Source: Streptomyces alanosinicus (GTDB lineage Bacteria; Actinomycetota; Actinomycetes; Streptomycetales; Streptomycetaceae). From it: a stretch of 64,000 nt of DNA. A program made the translations under genes and the position numbers. Numbering within the stretch: position 1 is the first letter of the stretch; each line of letters starts with the position of its first letter. Of the stretch, positions 1-7,702 are shown piece by piece. The notes under the pieces were generated by a model, which saw nothing but the letters and a program-made list of their open reading frames with translations, was not told the DNA's origin and made no database searches. Location of the stretch: NCBI RefSeq assembly GCF_014650595.1, contig NZ_BMVG01000014.1:1-64000 (forward strand), in the 5' to 3' direction.

Positions 1-150
1 CCAGTTCCCCGCGTCTTTCTCGCGGTTTCCTTTCCGGCGGTTCCGACTTTATCAGAAGTTCTGAGTCGGTTTTCCCACCCGGCTCCAGGAGCCTGTGTCC
101 AGCACATGAAGTGCTGGGGTTCCCGGTGAGGCGGAGCCGTAAACGTACTG
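1..150 (-). promoter_or_regulatory. probable rRNA-operon leader/upstream sequence at the window edge, no gene
   Basis: No coding sequence is visible. Read on the minus strand, positions about 55 down to 1 contain the string TTCTGATAAAGTCGG followed by GGAACCGCCGGAAAGG and GAAACCGCGAGAAAG. This closely resembles, from memory, the leader between the promoters and the 16S gene of Streptomyces rRNA operons. If so, transcription leaves the window to the left and a 16S gene lies a few hundred bases beyond base 1. The call is recollection of a pattern, not a computed match. Confidence 0.4.
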
Positions 151-188
151 GAGCGGGGCGCCCCGATGCAAATCGAGGCGCCCCGCTC
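151..188 (-). terminator. hairpin terminator downstream of RNase J
   Basis: A perfect 12-bp inverted repeat (GAGCGGGGCGCC at 151-162 and its complement at 177-188) encloses a 14-nt loop. It sits 23 bases past the RNase J stop codon in the direction of transcription. Streptomyces terminators often lack a long U-tract, as here. Confidence 0.75.
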
Positions 189-210
189 GGGTGAATGCTC
201 CGACGAGGCG

Positions 211-1896
211 TCAGACCTCCACGACCACCGGGAGGATCATCGGCCGGCGGCGGTAGGTGTCCGAGACCCACTTGCCGAGGGTGCGCCGGATGAGTTGCTG
301 CAGCTGGTGGGGCTCCACCACGCCGTCCTGGGCGGACCGCTCCAGCACTTCCGCGATCTTCGGGGTGACATCGGCGAAGGCCGAGTCCTCGATACCGGAG
401 CCGCGCGCCTGGATGTGCGGGCCGCCGGTGATCTTGCCGGTGGAGGAGTCGACGACCACGAAGACCGAGATGATGCCCTCGTCGCCGAGGATCTTGCGGT
501 CCTTGAGGGCCGGTTCGCCGACGTCGCCGACGGAGAGGCCGTCGACGTAGACGTATCCGGCCTGGACCTTGCCGGAGATCTTGGCCCTGCCCTCGACCAG
601 GTCGACCACCACGCCGTCCTCGGCGATGACGATCCGGTCGTGCGGGACGCCCGTCATGGCGCCGAGCTCCGCGTTCGCCCTCAGGTGGCGCCACTCTCCG
701 TGCACCGGCATCAGGTTCTTCGGGCGGCAGATGTTGTAGAAGTACAGCAGCTCGCCCGCGGACGCGTGACCGGAGACATGCACCTTGGCGTTGCCCTTGT
801 GGACGACGTTGGCGCCCCAGCGGGTCAGGCCGTTGATCACGCGGTAGACCGCGTTCTCGTTTCCGGGGATCAGGGACGAGGCCAGGATGACCGTGTCCCC
901 GTCGACGATGCGGATCTGGTGGTCGCGGTTGGCCATCCTGGACAGAGCCGCCATCGGCTCGCCCTGGGAACCGGTGCAGACCAGGACCACCTCGTGGTCG
1001 GGGAGGTCGTCGAGCGTCTTGACGTCGACGACCAGGCCCGGCGGGACCTTCAGATAGCCGAGGTCCCTCGCGATGCCCATGTTGCGGACCATGGAGCGGC
1101 CGACGAAGGCGACCCGGCGGCCGTACTCGTGGGCCGCGTCCAGGATCTGCTGGATGCGGTGGACGTGGCTGGCGAAGCTCGCCACGATGATCCGCTTACG
1201 GGCGCTCGCGAAGACCTGGCGCAGCACATTGGAGATGTCGCGCTCGTGCGGGGTGAAGCCCGGGACCTCGGCGTTCGTGGAGTCGGTGAGCAGGAGGTCG
1301 ATGCCCTCCTCGCTCAGCCGCGCGAAGGCGTGCAGGTCGGTGAGACGGTTGTCCAGCGGGAGCTGGTCCATCTTGAAGTCACCGGTGTGCACCACCATGC
1401 CGGCGGGGGTGCGGATGGCGACGGCCAGCGCGTCCGGAATGGAGTGGTTGACGGCGATGAACTCGCAGTCGAAGGGCCCGATGCGCTCGCGGTTCCCCTC
1501 GGCCACCTCCAGGGTGTACGGACGGATCCGGTGCTCCTGGAGCTTGGCCTCGATCAGAGCGAGGGTCAGCTTGGAGCCGATCAGCGGGATGTCCGGCTTC
1601 TCGCGGAGCAGGAACGGGACACCGCCGATGTGGTCCTCGTGACCATGGGTGAGGACGATGCCCTCGATGTCGTCGAGGCGGTCCCGGATGGACGAGAAGT
1701 CCGGCAGGATCAGGTCGATTCCGGGCTGCTCCTCCTCGGGGAAGAGCACTCCGCAGTCGACGATCAGCAGACGGCCGCCGTACTCGAAGACCGTCATGTT
1801 TCGGCCGATCTCACCGAGACCGCCGAGCGGGGTGACCCGCAGGCCTCCTTCGGAGAGCGGCGGGGGCGGGCCGAGTTCAGGATGCGGATGACTCAA
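211..1896 (-). CDS. rnj: ribonuclease J
   Basis: 561-residue cytoplasmic metallo-beta-lactamase/beta-CASP ribonuclease that matures and degrades RNA; family members have endonuclease and 5'-3' exonuclease activity. The zinc-binding motif HGHEDH is at residues 84-89, and further metal-ligand motifs HTGDF and DSTN follow, then the beta-CASP segment and the C-terminal SGHAS and MPVHGEWRH motifs. The frame is open upstream for another 60 codons, but I chose the TTG at 1896 because GAGGAG lies directly ahead of it and the N-terminus then reads MSHPHPELGPP, as I recall for Streptomyces RNase J. It follows dapA on the same strand after 154 nt that contain an 8-bp dyad (1917-1943), so it may have its own promoter. 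Confidence 0.96.
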   Translation of the reverse strand: MSHPHPELGPPPPLSEGGLRVTPLGGLGEIGRNMTVFEYGGRLLIVDCGVLFPEEEQPGIDLILPDFSSIRDRLDDIEGIVLTHGHEDHIGGVPFLLREKPDIPLIGSKLTLALIEAKLQEHRIRPYTLEVAEGNRERIGPFDCEFIAVNHSIPDALAVAIRTPAGMVVHTGDFKMDQLPLDNRLTDLHAFARLSEEGIDLLLTDSTNAEVPGFTPHERDISNVLRQVFASARKRIIVASFASHVHRIQQILDAAHEYGRRVAFVGRSMVRNMGIARDLGYLKVPPGLVVDVKTLDDLPDHEVVLVCTGSQGEPMAALSRMANRDHQIRIVDGDTVILASSLIPGNENAVYRVINGLTRWGANVVHKGNAKVHVSGHASAGELLYFYNICRPKNLMPVHGEWRHLRANAELGAMTGVPHDRIVIAEDGVVVDLVEGRAKISGKVQAGYVYVDGLSVGDVGEPALKDRKILGDEGIISVFVVVDSSTGKITGGPHIQARGSGIEDSAFADVTPKIAEVLERSAQDGVVEPHQLQQLIRRTLGKWVSDTYRRRPMILPVVVEV

Positions 1897-2050
1897 AAGA
1901 CTCTCCTCACCACACACGCCACGTACCGGTCGGGCACGTGGCGCGTGAGACGTTCGTGCAGAAGCAGTTGTCGTTGTGGGTGCGGGCACCGGTGGCCCGC
2001 TTCTTCTGTTGTTCTTCAGTTGTGAAGCCCGTGTGGTGCCAAGTCTGTTG

Positions 2051-2950
2051 TCAGAGCTGTACCCCGCCGGCAGCAAGATCGATCTTGAGCTGGGCGATCT
2101 CCTCGGGCGAGCACTCGACCATGGGCGAGCGCAGCGGGCCCGCGGGCAGACCCTGGAGGGCGAGGGCGGCCTTGGTGGTCATGACGCCCTGGGTGCGGAA
2201 CATGCCGGTGTAGACCGGGAGCAGCTTCTGGTGGATCTCGGTGGCCTTGACGACGTCGCCCGAGGTGTACGCGTCCACGAGGGCGCGCAGGTCGGGGGTG
2301 ACGAGGTGGCCGACGACCGAGACGAAGCCCACCGCGCCCACCGACAGCAGCGGGAGGTTCAGCATGTCGTCGCCGGAGTACCAGGCGAGACCGGACTGGG
2401 CGATGGCCCAGCTGGCGCGGCCGAGGTCGCCCTTGGCGTCCTTGTTGGCGACGATCCGGGGGTGCTCGGCGAGCCGGACGAGCGTCTCGGTGTTGATCGG
2501 GACGCCGCTGCGGCCGGGGATGTCGTAGAGCATGACGGGCAGGCCCGTGGCGTCCGCGATCGCCGTGAAGTGCCGGTACAGGCCCTCCTGCGGGGGCTTG
2601 TTGTAGTACGGCGTGACGACGAGGAGGCCGTGGGCGCCGACCCGCTCGGCCTCGCGGGCCAGCTCCAGACTGTGGTGGGTGTCGTTGGTGCCGACGCCGG
2701 CCACGACGTGGGCGCGGTCGCCGACCGCCTCCAGTACGGCTCGTACCAGGTCCGCTTTCTCCGCGTCGGTCGTGGTGGGGGACTCGCCGGTGGTGCCGTT
2801 GATGATCAGGCCGTCGTTGCCTGCGTCCACCAGGTGGGCGGCGAGCCGCTGCGCGCCGTCGAGGTCGAGTGCGCCGTCCGCCGTGAAGGGCGTGACCATG
2901 GCGGTGAGGACCCGCCCGAAGGGGGTCTGCGGAGTCGAGGTCGGAGCCAT
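2051..2950 (-). CDS. dapA: 4-hydroxy-tetrahydrodipicolinate synthase
   Basis: 299 residues. Condenses pyruvate with aspartate semialdehyde in the first committed step of the diaminopimelate/lysine pathway. The class I aldolase-type TIM barrel shows GTTGES at residues 52-57, the TPYYNKP loop at 113-119, YDIPGRSG from 142 and the Schiff-base lysine in VANKDAKGD (Lys170). The start was placed at ATG 2950 because the N-terminus then matches the family. No Shine-Dalgarno precedes it; instead a TAGCGT -10-like hexamer ends 7 nt upstream, so the mRNA may be leaderless. Its partner dapB lies 2.6 kb away in another operon. A terminator hairpin separates it from thyX. Confidence 0.96.
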   Translation of the reverse strand: MAPTSTPQTPFGRVLTAMVTPFTADGALDLDGAQRLAAHLVDAGNDGLIINGTTGESPTTTDAEKADLVRAVLEAVGDRAHVVAGVGTNDTHHSLELAREAERVGAHGLLVVTPYYNKPPQEGLYRHFTAIADATGLPVMLYDIPGRSGVPINTETLVRLAEHPRIVANKDAKGDLGRASWAIAQSGLAWYSGDDMLNLPLLSVGAVGFVSVVGHLVTPDLRALVDAYTSGDVVKATEIHQKLLPVYTGMFRTQGVMTTKAALALQGLPAGPLRSPMVECSPEEIAQLKIDLAAGGVQL

Positions 2951-2957
2951 GGGTAAC

Positions 2958-2963
2958 ACGCTA
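2958..2963 (-). promoter_or_regulatory. -10-like hexamer of a possible leaderless dapA promoter
   Basis: The minus strand reads TAGCGT, then seven bases, then the dapA ATG at 2950. That would put transcription start at or next to the A of ATG. No AGGAGG-like sequence precedes the ATG. There is no good -35 (CAGACC is the nearest at the right spacing), so the call is tentative. Confidence 0.4.
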
Positions 2964-3023
2964 CTCGGTGCTCCATGCGTGGTCTGCCCGTGGGGTGCCG
3001 GGAAAGTCAGGACAAATGCGGAG

Positions 3024-3061
3024 CCCGGCACTGCCTGCTCGGGGGTTCAAGCAGTGCCGGG
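3024..3061 (-). terminator. hairpin terminator between thyX and dapA
   Basis: An 11-bp perfect stem (CCCGGCACTGC at 3024-3034 with its complement at 3051-3061) and a 16-nt loop lie 110 bases after the thyX stop and 73 bases before dapA. It should end thyX transcription and implies a separate dapA promoter. Confidence 0.7.
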
Positions 3062-3171
3062 TCCGTTTGATCAGGCTAGATGAACTTCTCCAAATGCCGC
3101 AATACGGACACTTCGCCCGGCTGATGCGTACATCCGTTCCTGGTGGGGGAACAGGGCTTCGTAGGCCTTTC

Positions 3172-3936
3172 TTACGGGGCCACGCGCCCGTTCGCGTTGT
3201 AGGCGGCGTACGTCAGCGGCATGAGCTGCGCCCACTGCGCCTCCATCTTCTCGCCGACCATCTCGATCTCCCGCTGCGGGAAGGACGGCACCTTGGCCAG
3301 CTCGTGCTGGGTGCGCAGGCCGAGGAAGTGCATCAGGGAGCGGGCGTTGCAGGTGGCGTACATCGACGAGTAGAGGCCCACGGGCAGGGCGGCGCGGGCG
3401 ACCTCGCGGGCGACCCCCTCGGCGAGCATCTTCTGGTAGGCGGTGTACGACTGCTCGTACGACTCCCGCAGGGTGCTGCCGACGGCCTCCTGCTGGGCCG
3501 GGGTGCCCTCGACGAAGACGTATTTGCCCGGGCGGCCCTGCTGCACGAGCTTGCGGGAGGCGTCGGGCACGTAGAAGACCGGCTCCAGCTCGCGGTAGCG
3601 ACCGGACTCCTCGTTGTACGACCAGCCGACCCGGTGCCGCATGAACTCGCGGAAGACGAAGATCGGGGCGCTGATGAAGAACGTCATCGAGTTGTGCTCG
3701 AACGGGCTGCCGTGCCGGTCGCGCATCAGGTAGTTGATCAGGCCCTTGGAGCGCTCGGGGTCCTTCTTCAGCTCGTCCAGGGACTGCTCTCCGGCGGTGG
3801 AGACCCGCGCGGCGAAGAGGACGTCGGCGTCGGAAGCGCTGGACTTCACGAGCTCGACGGTGACGTCACTGCGGAACGTGAGCGACTCGGGGAGCGACTC
3901 GGGGGTGGTCACGGGGGTTGGGGTCCTTCCCATCAC
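3172..3936 (-). CDS. thyX: FAD-dependent thymidylate synthase
   Basis: 254 residues. Makes dTMP from dUMP using methylene-tetrahydrofolate and FADH2; the homotetramer is cytoplasmic. The ThyX signature region reads MRHRVGWSYNEESGRY. Between RHR and the conserved serine there are eight residues rather than the canonical seven; similar forms exist, as I recall, in other actinobacteria. Downstream landmarks are ARAALP and NARSLMHFLGLR. The N-terminus is uncertain: the frame opens GTG-ATG at 3936/3933, while a GTG at 3912 (MTTPESLPES) is preceded by GGAAGG. It stands alone, with a terminator after it. Confidence 0.93.
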   Translation of the reverse strand: MMGRTPTPVTTPESLPESLTFRSDVTVELVKSSASDADVLFAARVSTAGEQSLDELKKDPERSKGLINYLMRDRHGSPFEHNSMTFFISAPIFVFREFMRHRVGWSYNEESGRYRELEPVFYVPDASRKLVQQGRPGKYVFVEGTPAQQEAVGSTLRESYEQSYTAYQKMLAEGVAREVARAALPVGLYSSMYATCNARSLMHFLGLRTQHELAKVPSFPQREIEMVGEKMEAQWAQLMPLTYAAYNANGRVAP

Positions 3937-4114
3937 AGCTGTGGTTCGCGCCCACCTTACGGGGCCCCCGCCCGGCCCACGCAGTACGTGGCCTCAGAAC
4001 ATGCCCTCGGAAAACCCACCATGGATTTTTTCCGACATGGGCACCTTTTGTGTCAATCGAGCGTCTGTATCGGTGAGAGCCGTTCGTTCGACCCCGAAAG
4101 GAGACGTACCCCCG

Positions 4115-4351
4115 ATGTTCCGTCGGCGCGAGCCCGTACCCTTCGCCTTCCTGGCCGAGGCAGAGAGCTTCCGCAGCAATATCACTCCCCCGCCCCGTCA
4201 GCGGGCGTCGTTCGGGGAGATAGCCGGGCGTTCGCTGCTGGGACTCACCATCGTCGCGGGGCTGATAGGGGCCCTGATCCTCGGTATGCCGGCGATGTCC
4301 ACGCCGTCCGATGCGCCGACGCAGCAGTCCCAGGCCTCCGAGGGACACTGA
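4115..4351 (+). CDS. small single-pass membrane protein, unknown function
   Basis: 78 residues, not recognised. The N-terminal half is basic and hydrophilic (MFRRREPVPF...), followed by one strongly hydrophobic helix around residues 38-61 (SRSLLGLTIVAGLIGALILG core) and a short polar Ser/Gln/Glu tail ending in GH. The frame is open further upstream, but AAAGGAGACG at 4097-4106 is a near-perfect ribosome binding site for the ATG at 4115. It lies 90 nt before a second membrane protein on the same strand, so the two may be co-transcribed. Confidence 0.7.
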   Translation: MFRRREPVPFAFLAEAESFRSNITPPPRQRASFGEIAGRSLLGLTIVAGLIGALILGMPAMSTPSDAPTQQSQASEGH

Positions 4352-4441
4352 CTCTTCCGGCCGCCCTCGGGTGGTGAGCGGGAACGACGGCGGATAGCCT
4401 CACCGGGCACAGCCCACGCGAGGATCGAGTGAGGATCAGCC

Positions 4442-5002
4442 GTGCCCCTGTCCATCCTGTCGGCCGACCGCACCTTTGAGGCCGCTTCCGAGAGCGCGCT
4501 GCCGTACGACGACCGGGAGCGCTGGCGGCGTCCCTATCGTCCGGGTCCCTGGCGTGTGGGTGTGGCGGCACTGGTGCTGCTGCTGGCCGCCTTCGTGCTG
4601 TTCGCCGCGGTCGTCATCGCCCTGACCGGCTCGGTCTCCTCCGCTGCGACGGTCCTCGTCCTGGCGCTGGTGGTCATCGCCTGCGCGCTTCGCCTGCTGC
4701 GCATGGGTGTGTGGGTGAGCAGCCGCGGACTGCGTCATGTCGGTCTTCTGGTGACGCGTACGGCGCCGTGGGCGCGGGTGCTCTCCGTGCGGACGGTGCA
4801 GCAGCCGGTGCGCTGGCTGGGACTGCCCCGCACGGTGCAGGGGCAGGCACTGACGCTCGTACGCAAGGACCGGCCGGCCGGGGACACGGCGCCGCTGCTG
4901 ACGACGCACACGCTGGACTTCCTGGGCCGGCCGGCGGCGTTCGACCGGGCGGCGGACACGGTGGAGGCCTGGGCGGCGGAGTACGGGCACGGGAACGGCT
5001 GA
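4442..5002 (+). CDS. membrane protein with bacterial PH-like domain
   Basis: 186 residues starting at GTG, with GTGAGGATCAG just upstream. Residues 1-37 are polar, two closely spaced hydrophobic helices span about 38-62 and 66-86, and the rest is a soluble beta-rich domain of the type found in actinobacterial PH-domain membrane proteins (WVSSRGLRHVG...WARVLSVRTVQQP pattern). Function unknown. It converges with the TPR-like gene on the opposite strand; the 75-nt gap holds only a small C5/G5 hairpin. Confidence 0.75.
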   Translation: MPLSILSADRTFEAASESALPYDDRERWRRPYRPGPWRVGVAALVLLLAAFVLFAAVVIALTGSVSSAATVLVLALVVIACALRLLRMGVWVSSRGLRHVGLLVTRTAPWARVLSVRTVQQPVRWLGLPRTVQGQALTLVRKDRPAGDTAPLLTTHTLDFLGRPAAFDRAADTVEAWAAEYGHGNG

Positions 5003-5077
5003 CCGCCACCGGCATACGTACGGCCTCCCCCGGAGGGGGTGCCCGGCGCCCACGCGTGCCGCCTGGGGCGCGTTCGG

Positions 5078-5530
5078 TCAGGCCTCGACGGGACGTCCTT
5101 CGCGCAGGGCGATGGCCCTCTGCATCGCCTTGCGGGCGCGTGGGGTGTCGCGGGCGTCGTGGTAGGCGACGGCGAGGCGGAACCAGCAGCGCCAGTCGTC
5201 CGGGGACGCCTCGGTCTCGGCCTTGCGACGGGCGAACACCTCGTCCGCCGAGTCGCGGTCGATCCGGCCGCCCGGGGTGCGCCGCAGCTCGTCCACGGGC
5301 AGTCCGCCCTCGGCGTCGAGGGCGGCGGCGAGCTGGTTGGCCTTGCGGACGAACTGGGTGTTCTTCCACAGGAACCACAGTCCGATGACCGGCAGGATCA
5401 GCACCGCCACGCCGAAGGTGACGGTGAGGACCGTGCCGGACTGGATGAGCATGATGCCGCGGCTGCCGACCAGGACGAAGTAGAAGACCAGGACGGCCGC
5501 CGTGACGAGGTAGGTGATCTTCGCGCGCAT
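5078..5530 (-). CDS. two-helix membrane protein with C-terminal TPR-like repeat
   Basis: 150 residues. Two membrane helices (about 7-29 and 34-56) are followed by a charged region and a C-terminal TPR-like unit (WFRLAVAYHDARDTPRARKAMQRAI, quoted in part). It starts 13 nt after the dapB stop with GGAAGACGTC as ribosome binding site, so it is the last gene of the pnp - M16 - dapB transcription unit. No catalytic motif is visible; a scaffolding role is only a guess from the TPR. Confidence 0.75.
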   Translation of the reverse strand: MRAKITYLVTAAVLVFYFVLVGSRGIMLIQSGTVLTVTFGVAVLILPVIGLWFLWKNTQFVRKANQLAAALDAEGGLPVDELRRTPGGRIDRDSADEVFARRKAETEASPDDWRCWFRLAVAYHDARDTPRARKAMQRAIALREGRPVEA

Positions 5531-5543
5531 GACGTCTTCCGGC

Positions 5544-6296
5544 TCAGTTCAGGTCCAGGAAGTGTTCCAGGCCGAAGGTCAGGCCCGGAGTGGTCACCAC
5601 GCGGCGGGCACCGAGCAGGATGCCCGGCATGAAGCTGCTGTGGTGCAGGGAGTCATGGCGGATGGTCAGGGTCTCGCCCTCGCCGCCGAGCAGTACCTCC
5701 TGGTGGGCCAGGAGGCCGCGCAGGCGGACGGCGTGGACCGGGATCCCCTCCACGTCGGCGCCCCGCGCGCCGTCCAGGGCCGTCGCCGTGGCGTCCGGTG
5801 CCGGGGCCGTGCCCGCGGCCCGGCGGGCCTCGGCGATGAGCTGAGCGGTGCGCGTGGCCGTACCGCTCGGAGCGTCCACCTTGTTCGGGTGGTGCAGCTC
5901 GACCACCTCGACCGACTCGAAGTACGGCGCGGCGATCTGCGCGAACTTCATCGTCAGCACGGCGCCGATGGAGAAGTTCGGCGCGATGAGCACACCGGTC
6001 TGCGGGGACCGGTCCAGCCAGCCCGTCAGCTGCGCGAGGCGCTCCTCGGTCCAGCCCGTCGTACCGACGACCGCGTGGATGCCGTGGCGCACGCAGAAGT
6101 CGAGGTTGTCCATGACGGAGTCGGGGGTGGTCAGCTCCACGGCGACCTGGGCGCCGGTCTCCGCCAGGGTCTGGAGCTTGTCGCCCCGGCCCAGGGCGGC
6201 GACCAGCTCCATGTCCTCGGCGGCCTCGACCGCCTTGACCGCCGCGGACCCGATCCGGCCCTTGGCACCGAGGACCGCCACGCGCAGCTTGCTCAT
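5544..6296 (-). CDS. dapB: 4-hydroxy-tetrahydrodipicolinate reductase
   Basis: 250 residues. Reduces the DapA product with NAD(P)H on the way to diaminopimelate and lysine. The N-terminal Rossmann nucleotide loop is GAKGRIG at residues 10-16. The catalytic region EL-HHPNKVDAPSGTA contains His135, His136 and Lys139, followed by the GTA loop. GTTGW at 78-82 is also conserved. It lies 26 nt downstream of the M16 peptidase gene and 13 nt upstream of the TPR membrane protein. Confidence 0.96.
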   Translation of the reverse strand: MSKLRVAVLGAKGRIGSAAVKAVEAAEDMELVAALGRGDKLQTLAETGAQVAVELTTPDSVMDNLDFCVRHGIHAVVGTTGWTEERLAQLTGWLDRSPQTGVLIAPNFSIGAVLTMKFAQIAAPYFESVEVVELHHPNKVDAPSGTATRTAQLIAEARRAAGTAPAPDATATALDGARGADVEGIPVHAVRLRGLLAHQEVLLGGEGETLTIRHDSLHHSSFMPGILLGARRVVTTPGLTFGLEHFLDLN

Positions 6297-6322
6297 CTTC
6301 TTCGTTCCTTACGGGAGGTGGG

Positions 6323-7702
6323 TCAGGCGACGGCGTCGTGCAGGCGTGCGGCCTGTTTGTCCTTCAGCGGGCCGATGACCGACAGCGACGGGCGCTGTCC
6401 CAGGATGTCGCCGGCGACCGAGCGGACCTCGTCCGGGGTGACCGCGGCTATCCGGTCCAGCATGTCGTCGACGGACATCTGCTCGCCCCAGCACAGCTCG
6501 CTCTTGCCGATACGGTTCATCAGCGCGCCGGTGTCCTCCAGGCCGAGGACGGTGGAGCCCTGGAGCTGTCCTATGGCGCGGACGATCTCGTCGTCGGTGA
6601 GGCCGTTGGCGGCGACGTGGTCGAGTTCGTCACGGCAGATCTTCAGCACGTCGTGCACCTGGCTGGGCCGGCAGCCGGCGTACACGCCGAACAGGCCGCA
6701 GTCGGCGAAGCCCGAGGTGTACGAGTACACGCTGTAGGCGAGGCCGCGCTTCTCCCGGACCTCCTGGAAGAGGCGGGAGGACATGCCGCCGCCGAGGGCG
6801 GTGTTGAGCACGCCCATGGCCCAGCGGCGGTCGTCGGTGCGGGCGAGGCCGGGCATGCCGAGGACGACATGGGCCTGCTCGGTCTTGCGGCCGAGCAGTT
6901 CGACCTTGCCGGACGTGCGGATCCTGCGGCTGCCGTCGCGCGGGGCGATCGGCTGCACGTCCAGGTTCCTGAAGGCACCCGCCTTCTCGAAGGCCGCACG
7001 GACCTGTCGTACGACCTTGGCGTGGTCGATGTTGCCGGCGCAGGCGACCACGAGGTGGGTCGGGTCGTAGTGCTTCTTGTAGAAGCGGCGGATGCGGTCG
7101 GCGGACAGGGCGTTGACCGTGTCGACCGTGCCGAGGACCGGGCGGCCGAGGGCGTTGTCGCCGAACATGGTGTGCGCGAACAGGTCGTGCACACAGTCGC
7201 CCGGGTCGTCCTCGGTCATCGCGATCTCTTCGAGGATCGCGCCGCGCTCGACGTCGACGTCCTCCTCCCGGATCAGCGAGCCGGTCAGCATGTCGCAGAC
7301 GACATCGATGGCGAGCGGCAGGTCGGTGTCGAGCACGCGCGCGTAGTAGCACGTGTACTCCTTCGCCGTGAACGCGTTCATCTCGCCGCCGACGGCGTCG
7401 AGGGCGGCGGAGATGTCCAGTGCGCTGCGCCGGTGCGTGCCCTTGAAGAGCAGGTGCTCCAGGTAGTGCGTGGCGCCGTTCAGGGCCGGGGTCTCGTCGC
7501 GGGAGCCGACGTGCGCCCAGATTCCGAAGGTCGCGGAGCGGACCGAGGGCAGGGTCTCGGTGACGATGCGCAGGCCGCCCGGGAGGGTGGTCTTACGGAC
7601 CGTGCCGATGCCGTTCTGGCCCTTGATGAGGGTTTGGGTACGGGCGACGGCCCGCGCCTCCGAAGAGGGGCGGGCCGTCACCTTGGAGCTACGGGACGTC
7701 AC
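6323..7702 (-). CDS. M16 family zinc metallopeptidase
   Basis: 459 residues, of the mitochondrial-processing-peptidase/PqqL-like family. The inverted zinc motif HYLEH is at residues 79-83 with a downstream glutamate in ERGAILEEIAM. The C-terminal half is the inactive-lobe domain (QEVREKRGLAYSVYS region). The GTG start overlaps the pnp stop in a GTGA junction (7699-7702), so translation is probably coupled to PNPase. This pnp-protease pairing is conserved in actinobacteria as far as I recall; the physiological substrate is unknown. No signal peptide is visible, so it is probably cytoplasmic. Confidence 0.9.
   Translation of the reverse strand: MTSRSSKVTARPSSEARAVARTQTLIKGQNGIGTVRKTTLPGGLRIVTETLPSVRSATFGIWAHVGSRDETPALNGATHYLEHLLFKGTHRRSALDISAALDAVGGEMNAFTAKEYTCYYARVLDTDLPLAIDVVCDMLTGSLIREEDVDVERGAILEEIAMTEDDPGDCVHDLFAHTMFGDNALGRPVLGTVDTVNALSADRIRRFYKKHYDPTHLVVACAGNIDHAKVVRQVRAAFEKAGAFRNLDVQPIAPRDGSRRIRTSGKVELLGRKTEQAHVVLGMPGLARTDDRRWAMGVLNTALGGGMSSRLFQEVREKRGLAYSVYSYTSGFADCGLFGVYAGCRPSQVHDVLKICRDELDHVAANGLTDDEIVRAIGQLQGSTVLGLEDTGALMNRIGKSELCWGEQMSVDDMLDRIAAVTPDEVRSVAGDILGQRPSLSVIGPLKDKQAARLHDAVA

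Noticed and set aside
166..2025. 619-codon open frame on the plus strand opposite RNase J
   Set aside because: It is the antisense shadow of rnj; composition is Val/Asp/Gly/Arg-rich as expected from GC-rich complement, with no ribosome binding site and no family similarity. The same applies to long antisense frames at 7882-9921, 24019-27663, 35866-39384 and 52718-55243.
3040..3061. tRNA T-arm-like GGTTCAA
   Set aside because: It is part of the loop and arm of the thyX terminator; no acceptor or anticodon stem can be drawn.
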